Shown piece by piece: positions 44,967-56,727 of a stretch of DNA of 64,000 nt; the stretch's first letter is position 1; every line of letters starts with the position of its first letter. Source of the stretch: Halomonas sp. CH40. GTDB lineage: Bacteria; Pseudomonadota; Gammaproteobacteria; Pseudomonadales; Halomonadaceae. The stretch is from positions 3,596,001 to 3,660,000 of the forward strand of contig CP112982.1 in assembly GCA_041875495.1 (NCBI GenBank), given 5' to 3'. The translations under genes were made by a program, and so were the position numbers. The notes under the pieces are model-generated. The model was not told where the DNA came from, made no database searches, and saw nothing but the letters and a program-made list of their open reading frames with translations.

Positions 44967-45851
44967 TTATACGGCAGCGGCGCCGCCGACGATTTCAGAA
45001 ATTTCCTGGGTAATGGCGGCCTGACGGGCCTTGTTGTAAACCATTTCCAGATCGTCGATCAGGTCGCCCGCGTTGTCAGTGGCGCTCTTCATGGCAATCA
45101 TACGTGCCGCCTGCTCACAGGCACCGTTTTCCACAACCGCCTGATAAACCTGTGATTCAATAAAACGAACCAGCAGATTGTCGAGTAACGCCTTTGCATC
45201 TGGTTCATACAGGTAGTCCCAGCTTCCGGGACGGGCGTTTTCGTCGTCCTGCTCGTCAGCACCGATATCGGTGGAAAGCGGAAGAAGCTGACGCGTTACC
45301 GGCTTTTGCGTCATGGTGTTAACAAATTCGTTATACACCACATACAAGCGGTCAAGGCGCCCTTCATCGTATGCTTCGAGCATGACCGTGACGCTACCAA
45401 TCAGATCCTCGACCGTGGGCGATTCACCCAGGCCGCTCTTGGCGGCCACCAGCGTACCGCCGTACTTGTTAAAGAAACTGCCGGCCTTGCTGCCCAGCGC
45501 GCAGAATTCGATCTCTGCCCCCTGGTCGCGCCATTTTGCAGCGTCTCTCAGTACGGATTTGAACAGGTTAACGTTCAAACCGCCGCAGAGGCCGCGATCC
45601 GTGGAGACCACGATGTAACCAACGCGCTTCACTTCGTCACGCTCGACCATGTAGTCGTGCTTGTACTCAGGATTGGCATCGGCAATGTGGGCTACCACGT
45701 TGCGGATCTGCTTGGCGTAAGGCTGGCTAGCCTTCATCAGATCTTGTGCTTTACGCATTTTAGACGCAGCCACCATTTCCATGGCGCTGGTGATCTTTTG
45801 CGTATTTTTAATGCTCCCGATCTGGGTGCGTATCTCTTTTGCAGCTGCCAT
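44967..45851 (-). CDS. atpG: F1Fo ATP synthase gamma subunit
   Basis: 294 residues. This is the central stalk that rotates inside the alpha3beta3 head. The conserved N-terminal helix is [20 protein letters not shown] followed by [15 protein letters not shown], and the C-terminal helix reads [17 protein letters not shown] and [20 protein letters not shown], the usual family ends. Residues about 195-215 form an acidic loop ([17 protein letters not shown]) longer than in E. coli, in line with a halophile. Confidence 0.97.
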   Translation of the reverse strand: MAAAKEIRTQIGSIKNTQKITSAMEMVAASKMRKAQDLMKASQPYAKQIRNVVAHIADANPEYKHDYMVERDEVKRVGYIVVSTDRGLCGGLNVNLFKSVLRDAAKWRDQGAEIEFCALGSKAGSFFNKYGGTLVAAKSGLGESPTVEDLIGSVTVMLEAYDEGRLDRLYVVYNEFVNTMTQKPVTRQLLPLSTDIGADEQDDENARPGSWDYLYEPDAKALLDNLLVRFIESQVYQAVVENGACEQAARMIAMKSATDNAGDLIDDLEMVYNKARQAAITQEISEIVGGAAAV

Positions 45852-45920
45852 AGCGATCTACCCTTCGTTCGTGGCTCTCAGAAAAGGAGGCTGGCCCACC
45901 CAAGGGATGAGCCAAACGCT

Positions 45921-47465
45921 TTACCAGGTCTGAGTCGCTTTGAACTGTTCGAGACCCGACTTCAAGCCGCTTTTGATCTCGTCGTTGTAGTCGCCCGACT
46001 GGTTGATCTTATCAAGCAGATCAGCATGCTCTGACTTCATGTAGTCATGCAAGGCACGCTCAAAATCGAGCACTTTGCTGACGTCCACGTCGTCCAGATA
46101 CCCTTCGTTAGCGGCATACAGTGACAATGCCATCTCGGCGACAGACATCGGTGAGTACTGCTTCTGCTTCATCAGCTCGGTAACCCGCTGACCATGCTCA
46201 AGCTGCTTGCGCGTGGCTTCGTCAAGGTCAGAAGCGAACTGAGAGAATGCCGCCAGCTCACGGTACTGAGCCAGTGCCAGACGCACACCACCACCCAACT
46301 TCTTGATGACTTTGGTTTGTGCTGAACCACCTACGCGAGATACCGAGAGACCTGCGTTAATCGCCGGACGAATACCGGAGTTGAACAGGTTGGTCTCAAG
46401 GAAAATCTGACCGTCAGTGATCGAGATCACGTTGGTCGGAACGAAGGCAGAAACGTCGCCACCCTGGGTTTCGATGATCGGCAGCGCGGTCAAGGAACCG
46501 GTCTTGCCTTTCACTTCACCGTTGGTGAACTTCTCGACGTAGTCAGCATTAACACGTGCTGCACGCTCAAGCAGACGCGAGTGCAGGTAGAAAACATCAC
46601 CCGGGTAGGCTTCACGGCCCGGCGGACGACGCAACAGCAGAGATACCTGACGGTAAGCAACGGCCTGCTTGGACAGATCGTCGTAGACGATCAGGGCGTT
46701 TTCACCGCGGTCACGGAAGTACTCGCCCATGGTGCAGCCAGAGTAGGCCGCCAGGAACTGCATCGGAGCCGGGTCAGCGGCACCCGCTGCCACGATGATG
46801 GTGTGTTCCATGGCGCCATGCTCTTCCAGCTTGCGCACCACGTTGGCAATGGTCGACTGTTTCTGACCGATGGCAACGTAAACACAGGTCACGCCCTTGC
46901 CTTTCTGGTTGATGATGGCATCAATGGCAATGGCGGACTTACCGATCTGGCGGTCACCGATGATCAGCTCACGCTGACCACGGCCAATCGGCACCATGGC
47001 GTCGATTGACTTGAGACCGGTCTGGATGGGCTCATCAACGGATTGACGGGTGATAACGCCTGGCGCGACTTTTTCAACGGCATCTGTCATCTTGGCGTTG
47101 ATGTCGCCCTTGCCGTCAATCGGGTTACCCAGCGCGTCGACGACGCGACCAATCAGTTCAGGACCTACCGGCACTTCAAGGATACGACCGGTACACTGGG
47201 CGGTCATACCTTCTTCAAGCTGCAGGTAGTCACCCAGCACAACGGCACCTACGGAGTCACGCTCCAGGTTAAGTACCATGCCGAAAATACTGCCGGGGAA
47301 TTCAATCATTTCACCAAACATGGCGTCTTCGAGGCCGTGAACTTTCACGATACCGTCGGAAACGCCAACAATGGTGCCCTGATTACGGGCTTCAGATGCG
47401 ACGTCAAGCTTATCAATCCGCTGCTTGATGATGTCGCTGATCTCGGAAGGATTCAGTTGCTGCAT
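45921..47465 (-). CDS. atpA: F1Fo ATP synthase alpha subunit
   Basis: 514 residues, the non-catalytic nucleotide-binding subunit. The P-loop is [15 protein letters not shown] (about 169-183), with RGQRELIIG just before it, and [24 protein letters not shown] Walker B (VYDDLSKQA) near 268. The C-terminal helical bundle ends [13 protein letters not shown]. It starts [20 protein letters not shown] like other gammaproteobacterial AtpA. It lies 16 nt after atpH and 69 nt before atpG. Confidence 0.98.
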   Translation of the reverse strand: MQQLNPSEISDIIKQRIDKLDVASEARNQGTIVGVSDGIVKVHGLEDAMFGEMIEFPGSIFGMVLNLERDSVGAVVLGDYLQLEEGMTAQCTGRILEVPVGPELIGRVVDALGNPIDGKGDINAKMTDAVEKVAPGVITRQSVDEPIQTGLKSIDAMVPIGRGQRELIIGDRQIGKSAIAIDAIINQKGKGVTCVYVAIGQKQSTIANVVRKLEEHGAMEHTIIVAAGAADPAPMQFLAAYSGCTMGEYFRDRGENALIVYDDLSKQAVAYRQVSLLLRRPPGREAYPGDVFYLHSRLLERAARVNADYVEKFTNGEVKGKTGSLTALPIIETQGGDVSAFVPTNVISITDGQIFLETNLFNSGIRPAINAGLSVSRVGGSAQTKVIKKLGGGVRLALAQYRELAAFSQFASDLDEATRKQLEHGQRVTELMKQKQYSPMSVAEMALSLYAANEGYLDDVDVSKVLDFERALHDYMKSEHADLLDKINQSGDYNDEIKSGLKSGLEQFKATQTW

Positions 47466-47481
47466 GCCATGTCCCTCAGAC

Positions 47482-48018
47482 TCAAGTGGTCAACGCTTCA
47501 GAAAGGCGGTTAAGTCGGCCACGTACCGAACCGTCGATAACGGTATCGCCGGCACGCAGAATGACACCACCAATCAGCGATTTATCCACTTGAGTAGTAA
47601 TGGAGATTTCGCGATTGAGACGTTTTTTAAGCGCGTTTGTCAGCTTGGTTTCTTGCTTGCTGTCGAGCTTAAAGGCTGACGTCACGGTTACGTCGATGCG
47701 CTGTTCATGCTCTGCACGCAGTTTTTCGAACTGCTCGGCAATAGCCTTCAGCGCAACGAGCCGATGCTGGCGAGCCAGATTGGTCAGAAAACGCTCAAAG
47801 GTTTCGTCTGGCTTATTGGGCAACATGCCCACCAGCAACGATACCTTCTGTTCGTTTTCAAGCTTCGGGCTGCTCAGGAAATAGCGAACGTCTTCGTTCA
47901 TCACGACCTGGCCCAGAAAGCTCAGGGCTTCTGACCATGCATCCAGCGCGCTGTGATCACGTGCATATTCAAACGCCGCCTTAGCGTAAGGACGAGCGAC
48001 GGTAAGTAATTCCGCCAT
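47482..48018 (-). CDS. atpH: F1Fo ATP synthase delta subunit
   Basis: 178 residues. The N-terminal domain starts [17 protein letters not shown], which binds the top of F1, and the C-terminal OSCP signature is [20 protein letters not shown] (about 143-162) followed by SVRGRLNRL. It links F1 to the peripheral stalk made of b subunits. It is 11 nt downstream of atpF with a GGAGGTGA-type ribosome site in that spacer, one of the strongest in the operon. Confidence 0.96.
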   Translation of the reverse strand: MAELLTVARPYAKAAFEYARDHSALDAWSEALSFLGQVVMNEDVRYFLSSPKLENEQKVSLLVGMLPNKPDETFERFLTNLARQHRLVALKAIAEQFEKLRAEHEQRIDVTVTSAFKLDSKQETKLTNALKKRLNREISITTQVDKSLIGGVILRAGDTVIDGSVRGRLNRLSEALTT

Positions 48019-48029
48019 GGGTCACCTCC

Positions 48030-48500
48030 TTACAGTTCAGCAGCAAGCTCATCAAGCAGCTTGCGGTGCGCTTTTTCATCGACGGAGTTTTCCAGCACTC
48101 GCTCAGCACCTGCTACCGCGAGATGAGAAACCTGAGCACGCAGTTCATCTTTAGCGCGTTGCACTTCTTGGTCGATCTCAGCACGGGCACCGGTTATCAA
48201 ACGTTCGCCTTCAGCACGTGCTTGCTCACGGGCTTCTTCAACAATCTGGGCAGAGCGTTTGTTCGCCTGATCCAGAATCTGTGAAGCCTGTTCCTTGCTC
48301 TCGCGCAGGGTCTGGGCTGCCTGCTCTTGGGCAAGTTCAAGATCGCGAGAAGCACGGCTTGCCGCGTCCAGACCATCAGCAATTTTCTTCTGGCGCTCAT
48401 GAAGCGCTGTGCTGATGGGCGGCCACACGTACTTTATGCAAAACCAGACAAAGATCGCAAAGGCGAACGTCTGCCCGATAAGCGTCATGTTGATATTCAC
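48030..48500 (-). CDS. atpF: F1Fo ATP synthase b subunit
   Basis: 156 residues, the same length as E. coli AtpF. One N-terminal membrane helix ([20 protein letters not shown], about 1-26) is followed by a long charged coiled coil (about 40-140) and the C-terminal delta-binding end [20 protein letters not shown]. It forms the dimeric peripheral stalk. It is 78 nt downstream of atpE; that gap carries a terminator-like palindrome, so its expression may be lower than that of atpE. Confidence 0.96.
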   Translation of the reverse strand: MNINMTLIGQTFAFAIFVWFCIKYVWPPISTALHERQKKIADGLDAASRASRDLELAQEQAAQTLRESKEQASQILDQANKRSAQIVEEAREQARAEGERLITGARAEIDQEVQRAKDELRAQVSHLAVAGAERVLENSVDEKAHRKLLDELAAEL

Positions 48501-48537
48501 AGGGATGTACCTCTGACAGTTTCGTGGCGACCGGAAT

Positions 48538-48567
48538 CAAACAAAACCGAGCGGCTAGCCGCTCGGT
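48538..48567 (-). terminator. Terminator-like palindrome between atpE and atpF
   Basis: A perfect 22-bp GC-rich palindrome (48546-48567; half-site ACCGAGCGGCT) is followed on the minus strand by TTTTGTTTG. It begins 12 nt after the atpE stop. Downstream atp genes are essential, so it is probably a partial terminator or an RNA-stabilising 3' end. Confidence 0.75.
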
Positions 48568-48578
48568 GATAGTATCGA

Positions 48579-48824
<246 letters not shown>

Positions 48825-48865
48825 TCAAGTTGAGGTTCAAGGTTGTGGGTTAATGCGTTGCTCGG

Positions 48866-49705
<840 letters not shown>

Positions 49706-50113
49706 TCAGTCAGTTGAACGGTGTCTGGGCATCAGCCAAGGGGCTAGCCAATGGGTCAGAACGACCGCTACATAAGCGCTAAAAAAGAAAGCGGGGTTTG
49801 AGGGAGGCACTACGATAAACACTGTAATGAACAGAACCACCGTCAAACCGAACTTACCCATTTCTGCCCGTAACAGCCTTTTGGCACTTTGCGAAGCGCG
49901 TAGGCGGTGGCTGAGTATACCAGCACGGGCGATAAATATTACATGCGGTATCAGCGCTACCATGATGCCAAGCAGGGATGACACAACCCCCGATTTGCCT
50001 GAAGACATCATTGCCAGCAACACGAGAAGCAAGGTGATACCCGACTGTGCAATTGCTAATCGGCGGATGTAGGCCTGACGTCGCTGTACTTCTTTGCGTA
50101 ACCGCTGCTGCAT
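49706..50113 (-). CDS. atpI: ATP synthase accessory protein AtpI
   Basis: 135 residues with four hydrophobic segments (about 22-40, 42-62, 88-105, 108-128), the AtpI family layout. It assists assembly of the c-ring or magnesium supply and is not part of the final enzyme. It is the first gene of the operon. A near-consensus sigma70 promoter (50189-50217) lies about 70 nt upstream of the start. Confidence 0.88.
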   Translation of the reverse strand: MQQRLRKEVQRRQAYIRRLAIAQSGITLLLVLLAMMSSGKSGVVSSLLGIMVALIPHVIFIARAGILSHRLRASQSAKRLLRAEMGKFGLTVVLFITVFIVVPPSNPAFFFSAYVAVVLTHWLAPWLMPRHRSTD

Positions 50114-50188
50114 AATGATTGTGATCCATAATTCAAGGCGCTTATGCTACACATGCGATCTGGTCACAATCTGCACAAATCTTGCGCG

Positions 50189-50217
50189 ATTATAGGGAAG
50201 CGCTATCGACCCTTCAA
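50189..50217 (-). promoter_or_regulatory. Sigma70 promoter of the atp operon
   Basis: On the minus strand: -35 TTGAAG (50217-50212), exactly 17 nt spacer, -10 TATAAT (50194-50189). The predicted start of transcription is near 50182, giving a leader of about 70 nt before atpI. The -10 is a perfect consensus and the -35 matches at four of six positions. Confidence 0.75.
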
Positions 50218-50313
50218 CCAAAGCAGGCGCTTTTTATCCGCTTGATAGACAACTTGCGACCAAAGGGGGAAGAATTGTCAACATTACTGACTTTCCCCGC
50301 GATAATCCTAATT

Positions 50314-51252
50314 TTACTGAATATGCTCCAGAATACCGTCAAGCTCTTCCAGGCTGGTGTAGCGAATGGTCAACTTGCCCTTGCCTTTCTGGCCGTGCTG
50401 GATCGAAACCGCTGCGCCCAGACGCTCACTCAAACGGGTTTCCAGGCTCGCCACGTCAGGCGATTGGGCCTGACGGCTTTTTGCCCGGGCAGGCTCGCCT
50501 TGTGTTTGATACTTTTTGACCAGCGCTTCGGTAGCACGCACCGTCAGGTCATTGTTAACCACTTCATGGGCCAGCTGACGCTGCTGGGCTGCCCCTAAAG
50601 AAAGTAGGGCGCGGGCGTGGCCCATATCCAGGTCACCGCGCTCGAGCAGCGTCTGGACTTCCGGATCCAACGCCAGCAAGCGCAGCAGGTTAGCCACCTG
50701 AGTCCGGGATTTACCTACCGCGTCTGCAATCTGTTGCTGGGTCAGCTCGAACTCTTCACCCAGACGCTTGAGCGCCATGGCTTCTTCCACGACGTTGAGG
50801 TTTTCGCGCTGGATATTTTCGATCAGCGCCAGCGCCAGGGCAGTGTCATCACTGACATCGCGGATAACCGCAGGGATCACATCCAGTTCAGCCAGCTGCG
50901 CAGCACGCCAGCGCCGTTCGCCAGCAATGATTTCATAGCGAGCGTCGCCCACCGGGCGGACAACGATGGGTTGCATAACCCCCTGGGCGCGAATTGAGTC
51001 GGCCAGTTCTTCCAGCGCTTCCGGCTGAATATCCCGGCGCGGCTGATATTTACCTCGCGTCAGTTGGCCAAGGGGCAAACGTTCCAGGCGTTCGCCATCA
51101 ACACCGGATGTGTTACCAGTGTCCGCCAGCTCCTGACCTTCCTGCTCAGCCAGGGGCACATTGTCGCTGGGGAGTTCGAGACTGCTACGACGCCGGGCAC
51201 CAGCGCCAATCAGGGCATCCAGGCCGCGTCCCAACGCACGTTTTTGCGTCAT
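50314..51252 (-). CDS. parB: Chromosome partitioning protein ParB
   Basis: 312 residues. The N-terminus MTQKRALGRGLDALIG is typical of chromosomal ParB. The CTPase/ParB-N domain includes IVVRPVGDARYEIIAGERRW (about 100-119), with the GERRWRA motif. The helix-turn-helix is LTQQQIADAVGKSRTQVANL (about 173-192), and the C-terminal dimer domain is near 255-312. It spreads from parS sites around the origin. It is downstream of parA by 66 nt. Confidence 0.96.
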   Translation of the reverse strand: MTQKRALGRGLDALIGAGARRRSSLELPSDNVPLAEQEGQELADTGNTSGVDGERLERLPLGQLTRGKYQPRRDIQPEALEELADSIRAQGVMQPIVVRPVGDARYEIIAGERRWRAAQLAELDVIPAVIRDVSDDTALALALIENIQRENLNVVEEAMALKRLGEEFELTQQQIADAVGKSRTQVANLLRLLALDPEVQTLLERGDLDMGHARALLSLGAAQQRQLAHEVVNNDLTVRATEALVKKYQTQGEPARAKSRQAQSPDVASLETRLSERLGAAVSIQHGQKGKGKLTIRYTSLEELDGILEHIQ

Positions 51253-51318
51253 TGCTTTCCCTCGTTAATCAACGAATTAAGTCTATGCGCCACACCCCTG
51301 CTACCAGCCAGGCTCACA

Positions 51319-52086
51319 TTATAATGACAGCCGCTTGATCAGCTCTTTAGCCAATACCCGATACGCCTGACTACCGCGGGACAGACGCGCGTATTTGGTC
51401 ACCGGCATACCGTGACTGGGCGCTTCTGCTACCTTGATGTTACGCGGAATCGTGGCTTTAAGCAGGGCATCGCCAAAATACTCGCGCAGCTGTTTATCCA
51501 CTTCGCGGGTCAAACTGGTGCGCTTATCGTACATGGTGCGCAGAATACCGGAAACGGCCAGCTGTGGGTTAACGCTTTCCTTGATCTGTTCAACCGTATC
51601 AAGCAGCGCCGATAGGCCTTCAAGGGCGTAAAATTCGCACTGCAGGGGAATCAGCACCCCATCAGCGGCGGTCAGGGCGTTGACAGTCAGCATATTCAGC
51701 GACGGTGGGCAGTCAATCAGGACAACATCATAGTCTTCTGCCACTCCCTTGAGGGCAGAGGCCAACCGACTCTGAGGGTTCTCAGCGTCCAGCAGCTCCA
51801 CTTCAGCGGCGGTCAGGTCGCCGTTACCCGGCAGTACATCAAACCCTGCGGGAAGCTTGCTAACAATAATATCTTTTGCCTGGGCATCGCCGACCAGCAC
51901 ATCCAGCACGCTGGCTTCCAGAGCGTGTTTATCAATGCCGCTGCCCATACTGGCATGGCCCTGTGGGTCGAGATCAACAAGCAGTACACGGCGATCCAGG
52001 GCGGCAAGGCTAGCGGCCAGATTAACAGCTGAGGTGGTTTTACCTACGCCGCCTTTCTGGTTGGTCAGGGCAATGATCTGGCTCAC
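51319..52086 (-). CDS. parA: Chromosome partitioning ATPase ParA/Soj
   Basis: 255 residues, deviant Walker ATPase. The N-terminus is [20 protein letters not shown] with the KGGVGKTT P-loop at 11-18. Switch I LVDLDPQGHASMGSG is near 36-50, and Walker B DVVLIDCPPSLNMLT near 118-132. It drives origin segregation together with ParB. The start overlaps the rsmG stop (ATGA-type overlap of 4 nt), so the mnmG-rsmG-parA-parB order is one transcription unit. Confidence 0.97.
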   Translation of the reverse strand: MSQIIALTNQKGGVGKTTSAVNLAASLAALDRRVLLVDLDPQGHASMGSGIDKHALEASVLDVLVGDAQAKDIIVSKLPAGFDVLPGNGDLTAAEVELLDAENPQSRLASALKGVAEDYDVVLIDCPPSLNMLTVNALTAADGVLIPLQCEFYALEGLSALLDTVEQIKESVNPQLAVSGILRTMYDKRTSLTREVDKQLREYFGDALLKATIPRNIKVAEAPSHGMPVTKYARLSRGSQAYRVLAKELIKRLSL

Positions 52087-52751
52087 TTACACAACTCCTT
52101 TTGGGTCAGGATCAATAGCTGCCGCTCAGCGGCATCATAGGGCACCTGCAATAAATGGCGGGCCTGCAGAGTGACGTCTCCAGGCAGGGCGTCAAGCTCA
52201 TCATCCACTCCTGGCCCTTTCATTGCCAGCCATTGCCCTTTACTTGTCGGCAGTGTCCGGGTCAGGGCAATAAAATCGCCCAGGCTGGCAAAGGCACGGG
52301 AAATCACTTGATCAAAGGTGCCGGCTGCAAACTGCTCCACCCGGGTTTGTACAGGGGTGACATTGTTGATGCCCAATTCCATGACCGCCTGACGCTGGAA
52401 GCGTACCTTTTTGCCATTGCTATCGACCAGCGTCACCGCGAGGTCAGGATTAAGAATGGCCAGCACCAGACCGGGAAAACCCGGCCCGGCCCCCACATCA
52501 AGTAAGCGAGGGCCGCTCACAAAAGGCGCGACTGAGGCGCTGTCCAGCAGGTGGCGGGAAATCATGTCATGGATATCCCGCACAGCCGTGAGGTTATAAG
52601 CCCGGTTCCACTTGTGCAACAGGGCTAAAAGCCCCAGCAGCTGGTTGCGCTGTTGCGCCGTGGTAGTCAGGCCAAGCTCCCCAAGCCCTTTATCCAACTT
52701 TCCTGTAACGTCATTGGGAAGTGAGTGTATCAGGGTGTTCAGGCCACTCAT
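52083..52751 (-). CDS. rsmG: 16S rRNA (guanine-527 N7)-methyltransferase
   Basis: 222 residues. The SAM-binding loop is [17 protein letters not shown] (about 82-98), preceded by [19 protein letters not shown], the standard RsmG/GidB signature. It methylates G527 of 16S rRNA. The start overlaps the mnmG stop as ATGA. The N-terminus is slightly long compared with E. coli RsmG (207), but alternatives have no better ribosome site. Confidence 0.95.
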   Translation of the reverse strand: MSGLNTLIHSLPNDVTGKLDKGLGELGLTTTAQQRNQLLGLLALLHKWNRAYNLTAVRDIHDMISRHLLDSASVAPFVSGPRLLDVGAGPGFPGLVLAILNPDLAVTLVDSNGKKVRFQRQAVMELGINNVTPVQTRVEQFAAGTFDQVISRAFASLGDFIALTRTLPTSKGQWLAMKGPGVDDELDALPGDVTLQARHLLQVPYDAAERQLLILTQKELCK

Positions 52752-54652
52752 CCCGTTGCAACCTCACTGTTTTCGATCAACCGGCGTTTTTTCAGGTGGA
52801 TCAACAGAATCGAGACGGCTGCAGGGGTGACACCGGAAATTCGCGCGGCTTGCCCCAAGGTTTGAGGACGCGTTTCCGCCAGTTTCTGACGAATTTCATT
52901 GGATAGCCCTTCTACCCGCTGATAGTCGATTTCTGCTGGAAGCAGCGTGGCTTCATGGCGTTTGAGTTTATCAATCTCGTCCTGCTGACGGTCGATATAC
53001 CCTTGATATTTAGCTTGGATCTGCACCTGCTCAGTAACATCGGCCTCGTTGACTGCCTGACCGTCAATACCTGGAAGTTCGGCGACATCGGAATAGACCA
53101 GCTCCGGGCGTTTAAGCAAATCGCTCAGGCGATATTCACGACTCAGGGGGTTACCGATCTTGGCCACCAGCTGTTCGGCAGCCGCTGATCCGGGTTGAAC
53201 CCAGGTAGATTCCAGCCGCTGTGTTTCGCGCTCAATGGCGTCACGCTTGCGGCTGAACGTCTGCCAGCGGTATTCATCCACCAGGCCCAACTGATGGCCG
53301 ATTTCTGTCAGGCGCAGGTCAGCGTTGTCTTCACGTAGCAGCAAACGGTATTCAGCCCGTGAAGTAAACATACGGTAAGGCTCTTTGGTGCCGAGGGTAA
53401 TCAGGTCGTCAACCAATACGCCGAGGTAAGCTTCATCGCGGCGCGGCCACCAGGCGTCTAACCCCTTGGCACGGCGAGCAGCGTTGAGTCCGGCCAGAAG
53501 CCCTTGTGCACCGGCTTCTTCATAACCGGTGGTACCGTTGATCTGCCCGGCAAAAAACAGGCTGTGGATAAATTTGGTTTCCAATGAGTGTTTAAGATCA
53601 CGGGGATCAAAGAAATCATACTCAATGGCGTAGCCAGGCCGGGTGATATGGGCATTTTCCAACCCTTTGATGGAGCGTACTACCCGCAGCTGAATATCGA
53701 AGGGTAGTGAGGTGGAAATGCCGTTGGGATACAGCTCATGGGTGTCCAGCCCTTCTGGCTCGATAAAGATCTGGTGGCTGGATTTGTCGGCAAAACGATG
53801 CACCTTGTCTTCAATCGAAGGGCAGTAACGCGGCCCAATGCCTTCAATCGTGCCGGAGTACATCGGCGAGCGATCAAGATTAGCCAGAATCAGCTCATGA
53901 GTCTGAGGGTTGGTGTGGGCAATATGGCAACTCACCTGACGCGGATGCATGGCCTGATTTCCCAGATAGGACATCACCGGCGTAGGCGTGTCACCAGGCT
54001 GTTCTTCAAGCTGGCTAAAATCGACGGTTTTGGCATCCAGGCGCGGCGGTGTACCGGTTTTCAGGCGGTCGACCCGTAACGGCAAGGCTCTCAGACGTTC
54101 TGCCAGCGCGTTGGACGGTGGGTCACCCGCGCGGCCACCACGGCTTTGATCCATCCCGATATGCATGACGCCACCGAGAAAAGTGCCTGTGCATAACACC
54201 ACCGATTCGGCATGAAAACGTATGCCGGTTTCGGTGACCACGCCTCTGACCGTGTCATTTTCAACCATCAGATCGCCTGCAGCCTGCTGAAAAATCGTCA
54301 GGTTGGGCTGGTTTTCCAGCAAGCCACGGATGGCTGCCTTGTAGCGAACCCGATCTGCCTGGGCACGGGTAGCCCTCACTGCTGGCCCCTTGCGGGCATT
54401 GAGAACCCGGAACTGGATGCCACCGAGATCTGTTGCCAACCCCATTGCTCCGCCAAGCGCATCGATTTCCTTGACCAGATGGCTTTTGCCAATCCCGCCA
54501 ATGGCGGGGTTGCAGGACATTTGCCCCAGGGTTTCAACGTTGTGGGTTAGCAACAGGGTTTGACAACCCATACGAGCAGAGGCCAGTGCGGCTTCGGTTC
54601 CCGCATGGCCCCCGCCGATGACAATAACGTCAAAGCGGTCGGGATAGTTCAT
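52748..54652 (-). CDS. mnmG: tRNA uridine-34 5-carboxymethylaminomethyl modification enzyme MnmG
   Basis: 634 residues, FAD- and NADH-dependent partner of MnmE in wobble uridine modification. The FAD-binding Rossmann motif is [19 protein letters not shown] (about 11-29), and the GidA signature block is [20 protein letters not shown] (about 47-66). The second block [20 protein letters not shown] and the C-terminal helical domain are present. It begins right beside the origin region and is transcribed away from it, as gidA is in E. coli. Confidence 0.97.
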   Translation of the reverse strand: MNYPDRFDVIVIGGGHAGTEAALASARMGCQTLLLTHNVETLGQMSCNPAIGGIGKSHLVKEIDALGGAMGLATDLGGIQFRVLNARKGPAVRATRAQADRVRYKAAIRGLLENQPNLTIFQQAAGDLMVENDTVRGVVTETGIRFHAESVVLCTGTFLGGVMHIGMDQSRGGRAGDPPSNALAERLRALPLRVDRLKTGTPPRLDAKTVDFSQLEEQPGDTPTPVMSYLGNQAMHPRQVSCHIAHTNPQTHELILANLDRSPMYSGTIEGIGPRYCPSIEDKVHRFADKSSHQIFIEPEGLDTHELYPNGISTSLPFDIQLRVVRSIKGLENAHITRPGYAIEYDFFDPRDLKHSLETKFIHSLFFAGQINGTTGYEEAGAQGLLAGLNAARRAKGLDAWWPRRDEAYLGVLVDDLITLGTKEPYRMFTSRAEYRLLLREDNADLRLTEIGHQLGLVDEYRWQTFSRKRDAIERETQRLESTWVQPGSAAAEQLVAKIGNPLSREYRLSDLLKRPELVYSDVAELPGIDGQAVNEADVTEQVQIQAKYQGYIDRQQDEIDKLKRHEATLLPAEIDYQRVEGLSNEIRQKLAETRPQTLGQAARISGVTPAAVSILLIHLKKRRLIENSEVATG

Positions 54653-54699
54653 GACATCTCATCCTGAATTTTGGGCGGCATTGAATTGAACAATCTATT

Positions 54700-55132
54700 G
54701 CCGCTGTGATCTGGCCGGACAGTATAAACCTCCTGTGGGTAACCGTCAGGTTTTTCCACATGGTAAATGACAGAGCTGACTGCTTTTAGTAATAATATAA
54801 AGATTAAATAAAAGAACTTCTGTAAATGCTGTTACTACTAGTGTGGATAAAAACTGTGGTTAAGTGATATTTATCTATTAATTTCAGATGCTTATAATGT
54901 TGACAAAGATGTTTATGAGTTGCGTAGGGAGCGGGTATAAACCGTCATGAACCTGTGGATGAAATAGCGACTTACCCACAGGGCAAGTTGACCCCTGCTT
55001 ATCCACCGACCCGTACATGGGTTGTGAGCCTAGCTGTGAACAAGTGGCTATTCTAGCGGCGCTACCCTGCAAAGGCTGGCATAGAGGCGTATACGTAGGT
55101 TGCCCAGCAGCTGTAAAAATTAATTATCCACA
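54700..55132. other. Chromosomal replication origin oriC (predicted)
   Basis: The 585-base gene-free gap next to mnmG carries nine DnaA-box-like 9-mers. Two are perfect TTATCCACA: minus at 54842-54850 and plus at 55124-55132. Six have one mismatch: 54734-54742(-), 54752-54760(+), 54855-54863(-), 54954-54962(-), 54972-54980(+) and 54999-55007(+). One weaker site is 55035-55043(-). An AT-rich stretch at 54781-54900 (runs such as TAATAATATAAAGATTAAAT) is a likely unwinding element. Flanking genes mnmG-rsmG-parA-parB are the usual origin neighbours. Few GATC sites are seen, so a SeqA-type control is not evident. dnaA is not in the window. Confidence 0.85.
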
Positions 55133-55135
55133 GGC

Positions 55136-55163
55136 AAAAAAAAGCCTGTCACAGGGACAGGCT
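55136..55163 (-). terminator. Terminator of the amino-acid ABC transporter operon
   Basis: An 8-bp stem AGCCTGTC/GACAGGCT (55143-55150, 55156-55163) with a 5-nt loop is followed on the minus strand by TTTTTTTT. It shields the adjacent origin from leftward transcription. Confidence 0.9.
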
Positions 55164-55237
55164 ATAAATTAGCGGGTTTTGACGTGCCTTTTTGGTGCTT
55201 AAAACACCTCTCTGGCAGCTTGTTTACTATAGGCACG

Positions 55238-55996
55238 TCAATGTTTCAGTACCCTGGCCAGGAAGGATTGGGTACGTTCGTGCTGAGGTTTATCAAACAA
55301 TTGTTGCGGTGGCCCCTGCTCGGTAATTTCACCCTGATGGATGTAGATAACCCGGTCAGCGACTTCACGGGCAAAGCCCATTTCATGAGTGACAATCACC
55401 ATGGTCATGCCTTCCTTGGCCAGTTCACGCATGGCATCCAGCACTTCACCAATCATTTCCGGGTCAAGGGCCGAGGTTGGCTCATCAAACAGCATCAGAC
55501 GCGGTTCCATGGCCAGTGCACGGGCCAGGGCCACACGCTGCTGCTGGCCGCCTGAGAGCTGGGTAGGCGATTTCTTGGCCTGGTCGGCAATACCCACCCG
55601 TTCAAGCAGGCGCATGGCCGTTTCCTCGGCGTCTTCACGGTTCCAGCCGCGTACTTTCATGGGTGCCAGGGTGATGTTGTCGAGAACGCTAAGGTGCGGA
55701 AAGAGGTTGAACTGCTGGAATACCATGCCGACTTCAGTGCGGATCTGTTGCAGCGCCTTGGTGCTTTTACCAAAGGGCATGAGGTCATGACCATCAACAG
55801 TGAGGTTGCCGGACTGAAACTCTTCCAGGCCATTGATACAGCGGATCAGGGTGGACTTACCCGAACCGCTGGCGCCGATCACAACGACGACTTCACCTGG
55901 CACGATTTCCAGGTTGATATCTTTGAGAACATGCAGGCTGCCAAAGTGCTTATTCAACTTCTGCATGGTGACGATAGGCTGCGTCGAATCATTCAT
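55238..55996 (-). CDS. Polar amino-acid ABC transporter ATPase (GlnQ type)
   Basis: 252 residues. Walker A is [19 protein letters not shown] (about 37-55), the Q-loop lies in [20 protein letters not shown], the signature is [15 protein letters not shown] (about 143-157), and Walker B is [15 protein letters not shown] (about 162-176). It powers uptake through the permease at 56007-56678 with the binding protein at 56832-57617. It begins 10 nt after the permease stop. Substrate is a polar amino acid, probably glutamate/glutamine/aspartate-like; the exact one is not determined. Confidence 0.94.
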   Translation of the reverse strand: MNDSTQPIVTMQKLNKHFGSLHVLKDINLEIVPGEVVVVIGASGSGKSTLIRCINGLEEFQSGNLTVDGHDLMPFGKSTKALQQIRTEVGMVFQQFNLFPHLSVLDNITLAPMKVRGWNREDAEETAMRLLERVGIADQAKKSPTQLSGGQQQRVALARALAMEPRLMLFDEPTSALDPEMIGEVLDAMRELAKEGMTMVIVTHEMGFAREVADRVIYIHQGEITEQGPPQQLFDKPQHERTQSFLARVLKH

Positions 55997-56006
55997 GTCT
56001 GCGTCC

Positions 56007-56678
56007 TTATTGTCCTGCCAGGCCTCTGCGCTCCAGTTGGCGCAGCAGGATTGAAAGCGACCAGGTGATAATCAGGTAAAGCATGGCCACCATCAGATAG
56101 ACCTCCATGGCGGTGAAGGTAGTCGCGATGTAGATCTGCCCCTGGCGGACCAGTTCGCCTACCCCAATCACCGAAAACAGTGAGGTGTCCTTGATGCTGA
56201 TGATGCCCTGATTGCCTAGAGAGGGAATCATGCGCCGAAAGGCCTGGGGCCAGATGACATAACGAAACGCCTGGGTTCTTGACAGCCCAAGGGAGAGCGA
56301 TGCCTCGCGCTGGCCGCGTTCCATGGATTGAACGCCACCGCGCACGATCTCGGAGATATAGGCCCCTGAGTTGACCGCAATGGCCGCTATACCTGCTGTC
56401 AGAGCGTTGATCGGACTACCCAGCAGTTGCGGCAGGCCATAAAAGATAAACAGCACCTGCACCAGGATTGGAGTGCCGCGAAATACTTCGATATACACGA
56501 TGGCAGGCCAGCGCAGCCAGCGGATAGGGCTGATACGCAGGAGACCGAAAAAGATACCGATAAAGAAACCGAATGCCAAACCACCGAAAGAAATCAGTAG
56601 TGTCCATGGAATCCCTGGCAACAGATGGGGAATTGAACCGAAGGCGGCCCCCCAATCAAACTGAAATGTACTATCCAC
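56007..56678 (-). CDS. Polar amino-acid ABC transporter permease (HisM/GlnP type)
   Basis: 223 residues with five predicted membrane helices. The EAA loop is [20 protein letters not shown] (about 125-144), where the ATPase docks. [18 protein letters not shown] (about 70-87) is the typical early motif. GTG 56678 ([14 protein letters not shown]) is chosen because AGGAG is 7 nt upstream; the frame is open further upstream without support. A single permease gene is present, so it would act as a homodimer. Confidence 0.92.
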   Translation of the reverse strand: MDSTFQFDWGAAFGSIPHLLPGIPWTLLISFGGLAFGFFIGIFFGLLRISPIRWLRWPAIVYIEVFRGTPILVQVLFIFYGLPQLLGSPINALTAGIAAIAVNSGAYISEIVRGGVQSMERGQREASLSLGLSRTQAFRYVIWPQAFRRMIPSLGNQGIISIKDTSLFSVIGVGELVRQGQIYIATTFTAMEVYLMVAMLYLIITWSLSILLRQLERRGLAGQ

Positions 56679-56727
56679 GCGCGATCTCCTGAAAAGTGAC
56701 CCTGTAAAAAGAGACCCTGAAATGACG

